DNA of 64,000 nucleotides, taken from assembly GCA_937931205.1 (NCBI GenBank), contig CALHBF010000018.1:124001-188000 (forward strand), in the 5' to 3' direction. The notes below the pieces were generated by a model, which made no database searches, was not told the origin of the DNA, and saw only the letters and a list, made by a program, of their open reading frames with translations. Positions within the stretch are counted from its first letter, which is position 1. Each line of letters starts with the position of its first letter. This stretch comes from an uncultured Bacteriovoracaceae bacterium (lineage in GTDB: Bacteria > Bdellovibrionota > Bacteriovoracia > Bacteriovoracales > Bacteriovoracaceae). Below, in pieces: positions 17,883 through 25,948 of the stretch. A program made the translations under genes and the position numbers.

Positions 17883-19022
17883 ATGTTGAGATCTCTACTT
17901 TCCATTCTCCTTCTCGGTACTTGCTCTCAGAGCATCGCTGCAGCTTATAACCTTGAAGATCTCAAGGCCCTGGCCCGTGATGGTGCTTATACCGAATTTC
18001 TGGCCCATGCTATGGATGTGCGCCCGTCCTTGCGCCTTGAAGAGTGGAAGAAAATGGTGATTGAAATGGGTGGCCTTTATACCAATCATCTCACCAAACA
18101 AAAGAATCTGGATCAGCAGGATTTTCAAAAAATAGAAACTATTTATGCCTGGCCCGTTTTAAGGCAAGACGACGTGTTTCGGGCCAGAAGGCATGAACTA
18201 GGTGTCAAATACCTCACTACCTGCTTGGATGAAAATCCACCATGCTGGGAAACATTCCGCACTTTCTGGGAAGCAGATAAAACCAATCCGGAGACGGCCT
18301 ATAAATTGGCCGAACTCATTGATAAAAATAAAAAAGCACCATTCTCTAAATGGGAGTTTCTCACCTATGCAGTAAAGAGCAATCTAAGTGAGTTCTACTG
18401 CAAGAAGCCCTTTGTTCAAAAAGAGATCTGGGAAGAGATTGAGAAGATTTATATCAATTTAGATCGCAGATCAGATTTCTTGAAAAAAATTGATGAACTT
18501 CTTCACCCTGACTGCTTACCCTCGCTCAACGAGCTGGCCCGCGGTAAGATGCTTTCACCTGATAAGACCAATGATAGAGAACTTGCTTTTCAAGTTTTGA
18601 AGGCCCAGTTTAAGGCAACAACCGCTGTGGAAGACCTCTTCTATACCATCTACCTCTTAGAGAAACCTTCTCAGGGAGAGCTGTTTAACTATTCATGGAA
18701 TCGAGTTAAGCTTCTGCGAAGTCTGCCTCAAAGAAGAGACGCTGTGATCGAAGCCTTTAAAAAGCTGGATCCTCTTCCTGATGAAATTCTGGGTTCCTTG
18801 GATGAGACCAAAGTGCGGGCCATTTTTAATCTCTTCAAAGAAAATTTTCCTGAATTAATTGATTACTACTTTAATCAATGTAAGGCCTACTATTCTGGGA
18901 AAACCACTTTTACCAATGGAAACCCTACTCTTCAATGCAAGAAGTTTGTAGAATCCCCTCGTGGTGAAACTCTATTAGACGATAGTACGCTTCGCGAATT
19001 TAAGGCCATTTTTAAATTCTAA
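17883..19022 (+). CDS. Exported helical protein, unknown function
   Basis: A 379-residue protein with a signal peptide (hydrophobic 2-14, cleavage likely near residue 20 after SIAAA). The rest is predicted to be mostly helical, with repeating LxxLxx and aromatic patterns that could form a TPR-like or other alpha-solenoid; this is only an impression. Four scattered Cys pairs may form disulfides in the periplasm. No family is recognised. It is divergent from putA with 102 bases between and has no strong ribosome site. A shared hairpin follows. Confidence 0.65.
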   Translation: MLRSLLSILLLGTCSQSIAAAYNLEDLKALARDGAYTEFLAHAMDVRPSLRLEEWKKMVIEMGGLYTNHLTKQKNLDQQDFQKIETIYAWPVLRQDDVFRARRHELGVKYLTTCLDENPPCWETFRTFWEADKTNPETAYKLAELIDKNKKAPFSKWEFLTYAVKSNLSEFYCKKPFVQKEIWEEIEKIYINLDRRSDFLKKIDELLHPDCLPSLNELARGKMLSPDKTNDRELAFQVLKAQFKATTAVEDLFYTIYLLEKPSQGELFNYSWNRVKLLRSLPQRRDAVIEAFKKLDPLPDEILGSLDETKVRAIFNLFKENFPELIDYYFNQCKAYYSGKTTFTNGNPTLQCKKFVESPRGETLLDDSTLREFKAIFKF

Positions 19023-19058
19023 AACCCTACTGGAGTGAGGTTAAGAAAAGTCACAAAA

Positions 19059-19092
19059 AAAGGCAGCAAGATGATTAGTCTTTGCTGCCTTT
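19059..19092. terminator. Terminator between convergent exported-protein genes
   Basis: An 11-bp perfect stem (AAAGGCAGCAA / TTGCTGCCTTT) with a 12-base loop. On the minus strand it is followed by a run of seven T, so it best serves the minus-strand gene at 19.1-19.5 kb; the plus-strand tail is weaker. Confidence 0.8.
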
Positions 19093-19128
19093 CTGATGTT
19101 TTATAAAAATCTAGGTCAAATCGTCACT

Positions 19129-19485
19129 TTACCAAAGACGTGTAAAATCGGAGTTTAGAATTTTAGAACATTTTTTTACATCGTTTTCTAATGTTAAAGA
19201 GACCACCACATCACCATCAACTTCGGCACCCCCAAGGCATCGATAAGTTGCACAGTAAGCTCTTTCATCATCACCAACATCACGACAAAAACTTGTTTTA
19301 TAAAAGACACTGAATGCGTATTTATTACCAATCATTCCATTGAACTTTAGGGCCTCAAGCTCTTCGATCTGGTAATAATTTGCATACTGCTCAATCTCTG
19401 TACGCACCAGCCTTTCAGCAAATTTGCTATTAGCAGAAGCCTGAACACTAAAAACAAGTGCAATGGTAAAAATCAATGATTTCAT
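19129..19485 (-). CDS. Small secreted cysteine-containing protein
   Basis: A 118-residue protein with a clear signal peptide (MKSLIFTIALVFSVQASA). The mature part is about 100 residues with four Cys (in SFCRDV, AYCATYRCLGG and KKCSK), which suggests two disulfides. No family is recognised; the fold may be a small alpha/beta domain. GGGGGA precedes the ATG as a ribosome site. It is followed by a strong terminator, and the 157-base gap upstream shows nothing further. Confidence 0.6.
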   Translation of the reverse strand: MKSLIFTIALVFSVQASANSKFAERLVRTEIEQYANYYQIEELEALKFNGMIGNKYAFSVFYKTSFCRDVGDDERAYCATYRCLGGAEVDGDVVVSLTLENDVKKCSKILNSDFTRLW

Positions 19486-19642
19486 CTTTCCCCCGATTTG
19501 ATGATTGTGCCTGCCTTACGGTGACACTGTTCTTTTGACAGGAGCGAAGATATCGTAAACAAAAAGTAAAGCGCAAGAAGCCCTATAAAGATGTAATGCA
19601 TCTAAAAAAGTCCTTCTGACGCTTATCAATAAAACAAAACTA

Positions 19643-21541
19643 TCAGAACAAGGGATCCTGATTAAGTGACTCCGCTTCTAGCAAAATGTCATAAGTCTCA
19701 TTATCAAGAGAAGACTTTATTGATAGGAGCTTCTTGTAAAGATAAGAGGCTTCACTATCTCCATGCAGAACGACTAACTCCCGATGATTCGTTGATAGAT
19801 AAAGATCCACATGAAAGTGATTCTCTACATTCTCTCCTAAAAGATCACTGAGGAAAGCAAGTCCTGAGTCCCTGAAAAGATGGTTCTTGCGCAGAAAAGT
19901 TAAAGACTCAAAACGCTCGCTCATGGAAAGCTTTGGATTGAGAACCTTGGCCACTTCCAAGGAAAATTTGTGAATGGCCCCTGTAAGAATCTCTTCTGCA
20001 CTTGGAGCTCCTGTCGGATCATCAATAAAGTAATCACGGGCCACCAAATTCTTTCTGCTCATAAATTCTCTGAATGCAGTTTTAATCTGCCCCACAGATA
20101 ATTCTGGAAGATAGTCAAAAATGGCAGGAGAAAGAACAATCTGTAACTTCATCCCAAAGTTCTTATGTTTTTCTTCTCTCCAAGGACTTAAATCCATTTT
20201 TTCCCAGGCCCCGGTTGGAAGCATTTTTAAAAGTCTTCGCTCAAGGAGCCTAAACTCATTTACAGAAAGTGAATTATCCTTTTGCTGGATATTTCTCACA
20301 ATATTTACTGGTAAAAGATTTTTAAAATTTTTATCTGTACTAAAAAGTGCTTGAGTGCGATTAACATTGCGACTCTGCCAAGTATAGAAGAGGTTCAATT
20401 TCGACTCCTCCCCCCATGACCTGAAGATGTAATATTCCCACTCATTACCTGCTTGCTGTAACTGCATAAAGGCCGTGGAAATGTCTTTTTGCGAGCTGTA
20501 TTTAAAGAACAGGTTCTCAATACGTGCCCTAATAGTCTGAGTTTCCTGTCGTGAATGAGTTCTTAGATTTCTTTTAATACGAGAAAGCTGACCACCTGCC
20601 AGATCCCTCTGATAAAGCTCTTCTAAGCGAGTAAGATCGAGCACAATATTTGAGTCGATATCAAGCCCACGATTCCTGAATACTTGACTCAGCCCTCTTA
20701 CGCTCTTCGCTTCGATAAACATGGTATCAAAAACCTGGGCCACTTCTTCATCACTAAGGTCTAAAATATAATCAGAGAGAATAATTTGCGAGTAACTCTT
20801 AGATAAATCAAACTTGAGAGGAGTTTTGATAAGGTATTTTTCTAAAGCTTCATTGAGCTTATCAATACTAAAGATATTGAGAATACCTGTGTAACCAATA
20901 TCCAGAGTCGCTCCATGCCCCCTACCTAAACGGGTGGTGACTTTAAGTCGAACTCTCCTGTTATCCAGCTTAATAATCTGGGTCTGAAAACCTGCTTCAG
21001 CAAAGAAATTAGCACCGATGGTCGCACCAAAATTGGGATTTAAAACTTTTAGCATTTCAAGGGATACGATCGTACCGAAAGTTGATTTGAGCTGAAAATA
21101 TTCACCCACTTCAAAACGATTACTCAGGGTATTTTTGGCCGTCAGTGGCAGATTTCTGAACGTATAAGGCAGGGTTAGATAAGCATCCTTATACTTATTA
21201 AAAAAACGATAAAAAGTGAGCTCCGTCTGATTATAAACTCCCCCACTTAATTTATAGTCAATACCCTCAGTAATATCATTCAAGGTACTCGCACCAGCTT
21301 TTAAACTTACCTGCCAAGTATCTCGTCTGCTATAAAGCCCTTTGGTAAAAGCGGGCTCAACTTCAAACTCATAACCAGCAGCAAAACTGCCACCCGGAAA
21401 TATTTCAAAATCCACTAAATCAAGTTCAGCTTTCGTCGAAAGTTCAAGGAGTCTTTCGGGGAGTGATAAATGCTCTTGGGTGTCTCGTGCGTAGAGAGAT
21501 AGAGAAATGAAAAAGGCCAGAAAGAGAAAATATTTTTTCAT
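19643..21541 (-). CDS. Large exported protein, unknown family
   Basis: A 632-residue protein with a signal peptide (hydrophobic 4-17, cleavage after YARD region). Residues about 40-210 have alternating beta patterns (GGSFAAGYEFEVEPAF, then several Tyr/Phe-rich strands) that look like part of a barrel or a beta sandwich. From about 230 to the end it is helical and charged. I do not recognise the family. AAGG directly precedes the ATG. It stands alone on the minus strand, with the OppA-like gene upstream and a hairpin between them. An outer-membrane or periplasmic location is inference. Confidence 0.65.
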   Translation of the reverse strand: MKKYFLFLAFFISLSLYARDTQEHLSLPERLLELSTKAELDLVDFEIFPGGSFAAGYEFEVEPAFTKGLYSRRDTWQVSLKAGASTLNDITEGIDYKLSGGVYNQTELTFYRFFNKYKDAYLTLPYTFRNLPLTAKNTLSNRFEVGEYFQLKSTFGTIVSLEMLKVLNPNFGATIGANFFAEAGFQTQIIKLDNRRVRLKVTTRLGRGHGATLDIGYTGILNIFSIDKLNEALEKYLIKTPLKFDLSKSYSQIILSDYILDLSDEEVAQVFDTMFIEAKSVRGLSQVFRNRGLDIDSNIVLDLTRLEELYQRDLAGGQLSRIKRNLRTHSRQETQTIRARIENLFFKYSSQKDISTAFMQLQQAGNEWEYYIFRSWGEESKLNLFYTWQSRNVNRTQALFSTDKNFKNLLPVNIVRNIQQKDNSLSVNEFRLLERRLLKMLPTGAWEKMDLSPWREEKHKNFGMKLQIVLSPAIFDYLPELSVGQIKTAFREFMSRKNLVARDYFIDDPTGAPSAEEILTGAIHKFSLEVAKVLNPKLSMSERFESLTFLRKNHLFRDSGLAFLSDLLGENVENHFHVDLYLSTNHRELVVLHGDSEASYLYKKLLSIKSSLDNETYDILLEAESLNQDPLF

Positions 21542-21583
21542 CCTTCTAGCCTAATAAAATAAAACACTTAAAGCAAATTGATA

Positions 21584-21612
21584 GTTCAGCTCTAAAATTT
21601 TTAGAGCTGAAC
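21584..21612 (-). terminator. Hairpin after the oppA-like gene
   Basis: A perfect 13-bp inverted repeat (GTTCAGCTCTAAA / TTTAGAGCTGAAC) with a 3-base loop, 8 bases after the stop at 21620. The minus-strand tail has ATTT but no long U-run, so it may be a terminator or a 3'-end stabiliser. Confidence 0.6.
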
Positions 21613-21619
21613 AAACAGA

Positions 21620-23350
21620 TTAAAACTTATTCGCGAATTCTTTTTTCTTCTCAAGATTCACACCCAGATACTGGAATTGAGAGTGAGTGAATTCCATGTA
21701 TGAGAAGTTCTCAAGCCAAGCGTGTGTTAAGAAGAAACGAGTACGATGGAAACCAAACATCCATGGAGACTCTTCAGCAACAAATGCGTTCATTTCAGCA
21801 TAAAGTTTGCTTCTCTCAGGGCCATCTTGCATGATCGTTGCTTTTTCAAACATCTTATCGAACTTAGGATTACAGTAGTTCGATCCATTTGAACCTGGAG
21901 CAGCGTTTGGACAGTAAAGAAGTGCTAGGAAGTTCTCAGCATCTGTATAGTCCGCACCCCATGCCATTGTGTACATTTGGTGTTGTTTCTTAGTTACTTT
22001 GTTAACAAGCTCAGGCCATGAGTTTGTACCAACTTTAATTTTGATACCGATATCACTCATACACTTTGCGAAAAACTCAAGCATCTGACGAGAAATTGTC
22101 TCAGCAGTTGTTTGAACAGTAATTTCCGGAAGACCTTTACCTTCAGGGTAACCAGCTTCAGCAAGAAGCTTCTTTGCCTTCTCTACATCATATTGAACAT
22201 ATGGGTTTTTGAAATCAGGGTCATAACCGCCAAGACCTGGTGGGATTACACCTTGGGCAACACGAGACATACCGTTATAGAAAAGTTTATTTGATTCTTC
22301 ACGGTTGTAAGCAAGTGACATGGCCTGACGAAGTTTCTTGTTATTTTTGAAAAGAGGATCTTCGTTGTTGAAAGCATAGAAAGTCACATCAAGCATCGTA
22401 GCAGATACAAGATCAATTCCTTTCTCTTTTAGTTCTGGAGCAAGACCTCCAGAAACAACGGCCTGATCAAAGTTATCCTTTGGAATCTCAAGCATATCAA
22501 CGCGAGCTTTCTGGAAAGATAACCACTTCGGCTGAGACTCAGGGATAATTTCTACGTAGATTTTATCAACAAGAGGTACGCGAAGGTCTTTCTTAGCAGG
22601 ATCGTCTGACGGGAAAGGCTTTACACGGAAAGTTGGGTTTTTTGTATAAACAATTGTATTCGTCTGCTCAAAGCGTGGAAGAATGAAAGGTCCTGTTCCT
22701 ACTGGGTGGTTCAAGAACTCTTTTCCAAAGTGCTCTACCACTTCTTTAGCAACAACAAATGTATATGGCATAGCTGTGGCATAAAGGAATTGAGGGTAAG
22801 GCTTAACAAGAGTTACTTGTAGTGTGAAGTCATCAACAGCTTTAACACCTGCTACTTCATCACTGTAGTTAACAGTTTCTGCACTTGCATACTTTTCACG
22901 CCATTCATTGAGGCCTTTGATTTTTCCATCAAATACCCACCAACCCTTGGCCATATGCTTTGGATCTGCCAGACGCTTCCAAGAGTATACAAAGTCATGG
23001 GCCGTCATCTGACGTCCTTTACCTTCTGGGAAAGCAGGAGAATCTTGGAACATTACACCTGGTTTAATTTTGATTGTATAAGTAAGGCCATCCTTACTAA
23101 CTGAAGGCATGGCCTCAGCAAGGTTAGGCATTAGCTCATACGGACGTTTAAACGGATGGAACTCATAGAGCCCTTCGTAAACTTTACCAATCTCATTGTT
23201 TGAATACATGTCAGAAGCTTGAATAGGATCAAAGCCTGCAACTTTTTGTGGAGAAATAAGACGAAGTGCTAATTCATCCATATCTCTTTTCTTTGTACAG
23301 CCAACAAGGCCAAGCGCCAATACGGCCAACGTGAACAATAGTTTCTTCAT
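21620..23350 (-). CDS. Oligopeptide ABC transporter substrate-binding lipoprotein (OppA/SBP_bac_5)
   Basis: A 576-residue periplasmic binding protein with a lipoprotein signal ending in LVGC (Cys18). Family features are an early GLYEFHP segment, the NLAE segment, KIKPGVMFQDS, the YSWKRLADP stretch and the PVGTGPF motif typical of family 5 binding proteins for peptides. It captures peptides for an ABC permease, but no permease or ATPase genes are adjacent, so it works with components elsewhere. GGAG lies before the ATG. Peptide uptake would fit a life on proteins degraded by the exported proteases, which is inference. Confidence 0.93.
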   Translation of the reverse strand: MKKLLFTLAVLALGLVGCTKKRDMDELALRLISPQKVAGFDPIQASDMYSNNEIGKVYEGLYEFHPFKRPYELMPNLAEAMPSVSKDGLTYTIKIKPGVMFQDSPAFPEGKGRQMTAHDFVYSWKRLADPKHMAKGWWVFDGKIKGLNEWREKYASAETVNYSDEVAGVKAVDDFTLQVTLVKPYPQFLYATAMPYTFVVAKEVVEHFGKEFLNHPVGTGPFILPRFEQTNTIVYTKNPTFRVKPFPSDDPAKKDLRVPLVDKIYVEIIPESQPKWLSFQKARVDMLEIPKDNFDQAVVSGGLAPELKEKGIDLVSATMLDVTFYAFNNEDPLFKNNKKLRQAMSLAYNREESNKLFYNGMSRVAQGVIPPGLGGYDPDFKNPYVQYDVEKAKKLLAEAGYPEGKGLPEITVQTTAETISRQMLEFFAKCMSDIGIKIKVGTNSWPELVNKVTKKQHQMYTMAWGADYTDAENFLALLYCPNAAPGSNGSNYCNPKFDKMFEKATIMQDGPERSKLYAEMNAFVAEESPWMFGFHRTRFFLTHAWLENFSYMEFTHSQFQYLGVNLEKKKEFANKF

Positions 23351-23437
23351 TAATACTCCCTTGAATTACAAGATGAGCTATCATCGCTAATTTGTAGGGA
23401 AAACTCAAGGAAAGGAGTCAAAAAAGAGAAATAAAAA

Positions 23438-23458
23438 AGGGCCACTAAAAGTGGCCCT
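23438..23458 (-). terminator. Terminator of the histone-like/SWIB gene
   Basis: An 8-bp GC-rich stem (AGGGCCAC / GTGGCCCT) with a 5-base loop, followed on the minus strand by TTTTTTATTT. A classical intrinsic terminator, 27 bases after the stop codon of the histone-like gene. Confidence 0.9.
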
Positions 23459-23485
23459 CTTCGTCAGAAATAATCTGATTAAAGA

Positions 23486-24025
23486 TTACTTAAGGTGGTT
23501 AGAAACAAGTTTTGTTAGTTCAAACATAGTAACTTGTTTTTTTCCGCCGAATACAGCTTTAAGCTTCTCGTCAGCATTGATTGCACGACGGTTTTTAGCA
23601 TCTTGAAGGTCGTGCTTCTTGATGTATGCCCATACTTTCTTCATAACTTCTGTACGAGGAATCGCGCTTGATCCAACGATTTCAGAAAGCTCTTTAGAAG
23701 GGTTAAGCGGCTTCATGAAAGCAGCATTTGGCTTACGAGCTGTTTTTGCTTTTTTAGGAGCAGCAGCTTTCTTAGCAGTTGCTTTTGGAGCAGCAGCTTT
23801 TTTAGCTGTAGCTTTTGGAGCAGCAACTTTCTTAGCTGTAGCTTTTGGAGCAGCAGCTTTTTTAGCTGTAGCTTTCTTAGCTGTAGCTTTTGGAGCAGCA
23901 GCTTTCTTAGCTGTAGCTTTCTTAGGAGCAGCAGCTTTCTTAGCTGTAGCTTTCTTAGGAGCAGCAGCTTTCTTAGCTGTAGCTTTCTTAGGAGCAGCAG
24001 CTTTCTTTGTTGTTTTCTTTGCCAT
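23486..24025 (-). CDS. Histone H1-like protein with C-terminal SWIB domain
   Basis: A 179-residue very basic protein. Residues 2-100 are tandem units of about 8-10 residues of the type ATAKKAAAPK, as in histone H1 tails and chlamydial Hc2. Residues about 104-179 form a SWIB/MDM2-type domain (KPLNPSKELSEIVGSS, then EVMKKVWAYIKKHDLQD, INADEKL, and a FELTKLVSNHL end). The combination suggests a nucleoid protein that binds DNA through the Lys/Ala tail; SWIB-histone fusions are known in Chlamydiae and some other bacteria. A strong site (GGAGGAAG) and its own terminator suggest good expression. A role in nucleoid condensation is inference. Repeat number may vary. Confidence 0.92.
   Translation of the reverse strand: MAKKTTKKAAAPKKATAKKAAAPKKATAKKAAAPKKATAKKAAAPKATAKKATAKKAAAPKATAKKVAAPKATAKKAAAPKATAKKAAAPKKAKTARKPNAAFMKPLNPSKELSEIVGSSAIPRTEVMKKVWAYIKKHDLQDAKNRRAINADEKLKAVFGGKKQVTMFELTKLVSNHLK
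23721..24012 (-). repeat. Tandem coding repeats of the Lys/Ala tail
   Basis: About ten imperfect repeats of 24-30 bases coding the ATAKKAAAPK-type units. High identity between units makes slippage or recombination likely, so length polymorphism between strains is expected. The opposite strand carries a long hydrophobic-looking frame which is only a by-product. Confidence 0.85.
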
Positions 24026-24045
24026 AATTTCTTCCTCCGTCTAAT

Positions 24046-24065
24046 TAGGAACCTTTTGGTTCCTA
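24046..24065 (-). other. 5' leader hairpin of the histone-like gene
   Basis: TAGGAACC / GGTTCCTA, a perfect 8-bp stem with a 4-base loop, lies about 9 bases upstream of the ribosome site of the histone-like gene on the minus strand. No U-run follows, so it is more likely a leader hairpin, or a weak terminator for the GNAT gene upstream. Confidence 0.4.
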
Positions 24066-24082
24066 TGGTTTATATTGGCATT

Positions 24083-24520
24083 TTATAATGTTTTTTCCCA
24101 TTCAATAATATTACTACTAACTCCAAACGCTTTGCCAGTCTTATGGTAGCCATGACTTTCATTAAGACCGATCATACGAAAATTATCATTCGGACAATAA
24201 TTGATAACTTTCTTTATATTAAGCCTTTTCGCTTCTTCTTCGTAAAACTGTTTAATTAGATGAGAGAATCCATTCCCTTGAAATGCCAATTTGATCGGAG
24301 TGTTTTTTGTAAGAAGTGTAGGTCCATCCTGCTTTACCAGAACGGCAGCTACGATCTCTGCTTCTGCCATAACTGAATATAGCTTCCAACCCGTCTGAAC
24401 TTCCTTTTTCATATTTTCAAGACCCCAAGAAAAGTCTTGAGTATCAGTGAAGGCCTGCATGTTAAAATTTGAGAGATTAACAACATCTTCTTCTTTCTTA
24501 ATTTCTTTAAATTCTAGCAC
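24083..24520 (-). CDS. GNAT-like acetyltransferase
   Basis: The start is taken as the GTG at 24520, with GAAGGA 9 bases upstream; the frame is open to a GTG at 24562. The product is about 145 residues with the GNAT layout: a beta-strand with VAAVLVKQDG in the middle, then the acyl-CoA pyrophosphate-binding turn FQGNGFSHLIKQFYEEEAKR, then INYCPNDNFRMIGLNESHGYHKTG at the end. GNAT enzymes transfer acetyl from acetyl-CoA to amines; the substrate cannot be told. It lies upstream of the histone-like gene on the same strand, so acetylation of its lysine-rich tail is possible, but that is speculation. Confidence 0.6.
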   Translation of the reverse strand: MLEFKEIKKEEDVVNLSNFNMQAFTDTQDFSWGLENMKKEVQTGWKLYSVMAEAEIVAAVLVKQDGPTLLTKNTPIKLAFQGNGFSHLIKQFYEEEAKRLNIKKVINYCPNDNFRMIGLNESHGYHKTGKAFGVSSNIIEWEKTL

Positions 24521-24623
24521 CGGCTTTGTTCCTTCAAATTTTCGTAAATGTCCTATCAACACTATTGTAGTAGGAAAAATTTCATTAAATCAAACACATT
24601 TTTTCATATACCTCTCTAGAATT

Positions 24624-25274
24624 TTAACCTTCGGGGATAAAATTGAGCTCTTCTTCTCTAAAAATCTTCGCTCCCAGCATGTGTAGCTTCTCGAAAATGC
24701 TCCTTTCCTCCTCTGAAGAATAGGGACAATCGATATAAATGGTGAGTTCCTCCACGTCAACTAATTCAGGTAACTTTAGGCCTCGGTAGAGCTCAATCAC
24801 TTCTGCAGATGATAAGAATTTCTTCAATTCATTTACTTTTTCTGCCAACTTTAGGTTGCGGAAAGGTCCATGTGTGGGCAAAAAAGTATAAGAAGCTGTT
24901 CCGAACTGAGGATTATAGTTCTTCGCCCAACCGATAATTGAGCCAAAAAGAATCTCTTCATCACGGCCCAAACCTTCAATAGCGTATTCTGAATTTCGAT
25001 CACGAAGATAAGCTTCAGTCTCTTTTAAGGTGATCTGATCTACTTTAGCGAGGGGTCGATTGAGAATGATCTCCCCCCAACCTTCAAGACAGGCAAGAAG
25101 CCATGGTTCTAGACTTCCTTGAATTGACAAATTTTTGACAATACCGTTTTCAACTACTAATCCCAGATGAAGATCAAGAGGGCCATTAAAAGTTCTCATG
25201 TTGTCATTATGCGTTCCAAAAAAAGCAGGTTCGGCCTGTTTCTTCTGTGCCCTAGTAGACTTAATTGTTATCAT
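24624..25274 (-). CDS. SufE/NifU-fold-like protein, degenerate
   Basis: A 216-residue soluble protein. The middle (about 30-110) has the pattern of SufE/NifU-superfamily proteins, including the lipoate ligase C-terminal domain: strands with FNGPLDLHLGLVVENGIVKN, a LSIQGS turn and then LLACLEGWGEI. Of the scaffold cysteines only one lies in this region, so cluster scaffolding is doubtful. The rest has no recognised domain. It sits 61 bases upstream of the GNAT gene on the same strand. Treat the family as a hypothesis; function unknown. Confidence 0.45.
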   Translation of the reverse strand: MITIKSTRAQKKQAEPAFFGTHNDNMRTFNGPLDLHLGLVVENGIVKNLSIQGSLEPWLLACLEGWGEIILNRPLAKVDQITLKETEAYLRDRNSEYAIEGLGRDEEILFGSIIGWAKNYNPQFGTASYTFLPTHGPFRNLKLAEKVNELKKFLSSAEVIELYRGLKLPELVDVEELTIYIDCPYSSEEERSIFEKLHMLGAKIFREEELNFIPEG

Positions 25275-25336
25275 GGCCCAACTCCCTATACCAATTTGGA
25301 CTTTATAGTTACACTTATAAGAAAAGATAAAAGAAT

Positions 25337-25948
25337 ATGAAACTTCCTACTTCTCTTCAAGATAAACCTCAGTGGAACATCATCGGACCTGTTTCCCCTG
25401 AACTTCCCTCCATCAGTCGTCCAACTCTCGCTGTCGATGGTGGGGCAAGCTTTGTGCCAAACTTTGATGTGTGGATCGGAGATAATGATTCATATCTTGA
25501 GAAGATAGATTCAAAGAACGCGTTTTTTTTCCCTACTGATAAGAGTGTATCTGATCTGGCCCTTGGTCTTTCACTCTTTGAAACTACTCAGAACTACACG
25601 CTTCACCTCTATGGATTCCTCGGAGAACGCCGTGATCATGAGCTTTTTAACATTGGAGAAATCTCACTTCATTTGAAAAGAAAGAAAGAAAATAAGGTCA
25701 TTCTCTACCGAGGTCAGACACCTCTTTTTATCTTTTTCGGAGCTGGAACTCATCAATTAACAAATGCAGGAACAGTTTCTATTGGGACATTATACCCCCA
25801 AAATATCACCTTATCTGGCAAATTGGACTATACAGGAACCTTCTCTTACGCGCCTCTTTCAAGCTTAGGACTCTCCAATATTGCTTCTGGGCCTTATCAA
25901 ATACAAGCAGAAGCCCCCTTCTTTATCTATGGTGAGGACATCGGATGA
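25337..25948 (+). CDS. Thiamine pyrophosphokinase-like protein
   Basis: A 203-residue protein that follows the thiamine pyrophosphokinase layout: AVDGGASF early, the WIGDNDS segment (GDxDS motif), DKSVSDLALGL (the D-x-T-D-like motif with Ser for Thr), GFLGERRDHELFNIGE (the G-x-RxDH motif), then a beta-rich C-terminal part. Canonical members transfer pyrophosphate from ATP to thiamine to make ThDP. Several positions differ, so the substrate may have changed. No clear ribosome site is seen. The last 4 bases overlap the next gene, indicating coupling. Confidence 0.6.
   Translation: MKLPTSLQDKPQWNIIGPVSPELPSISRPTLAVDGGASFVPNFDVWIGDNDSYLEKIDSKNAFFFPTDKSVSDLALGLSLFETTQNYTLHLYGFLGERRDHELFNIGEISLHLKRKKENKVILYRGQTPLFIFFGAGTHQLTNAGTVSIGTLYPQNITLSGKLDYTGTFSYAPLSSLGLSNIASGPYQIQAEAPFFIYGEDIG

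Noticed and set aside
23619..24044. Long hydrophobic-repeat frame opposite the histone-like gene
   Set aside because: It is the mirror of the Lys/Ala repeats; the minus-strand gene has a SWIB domain, strong ribosome site and terminator.
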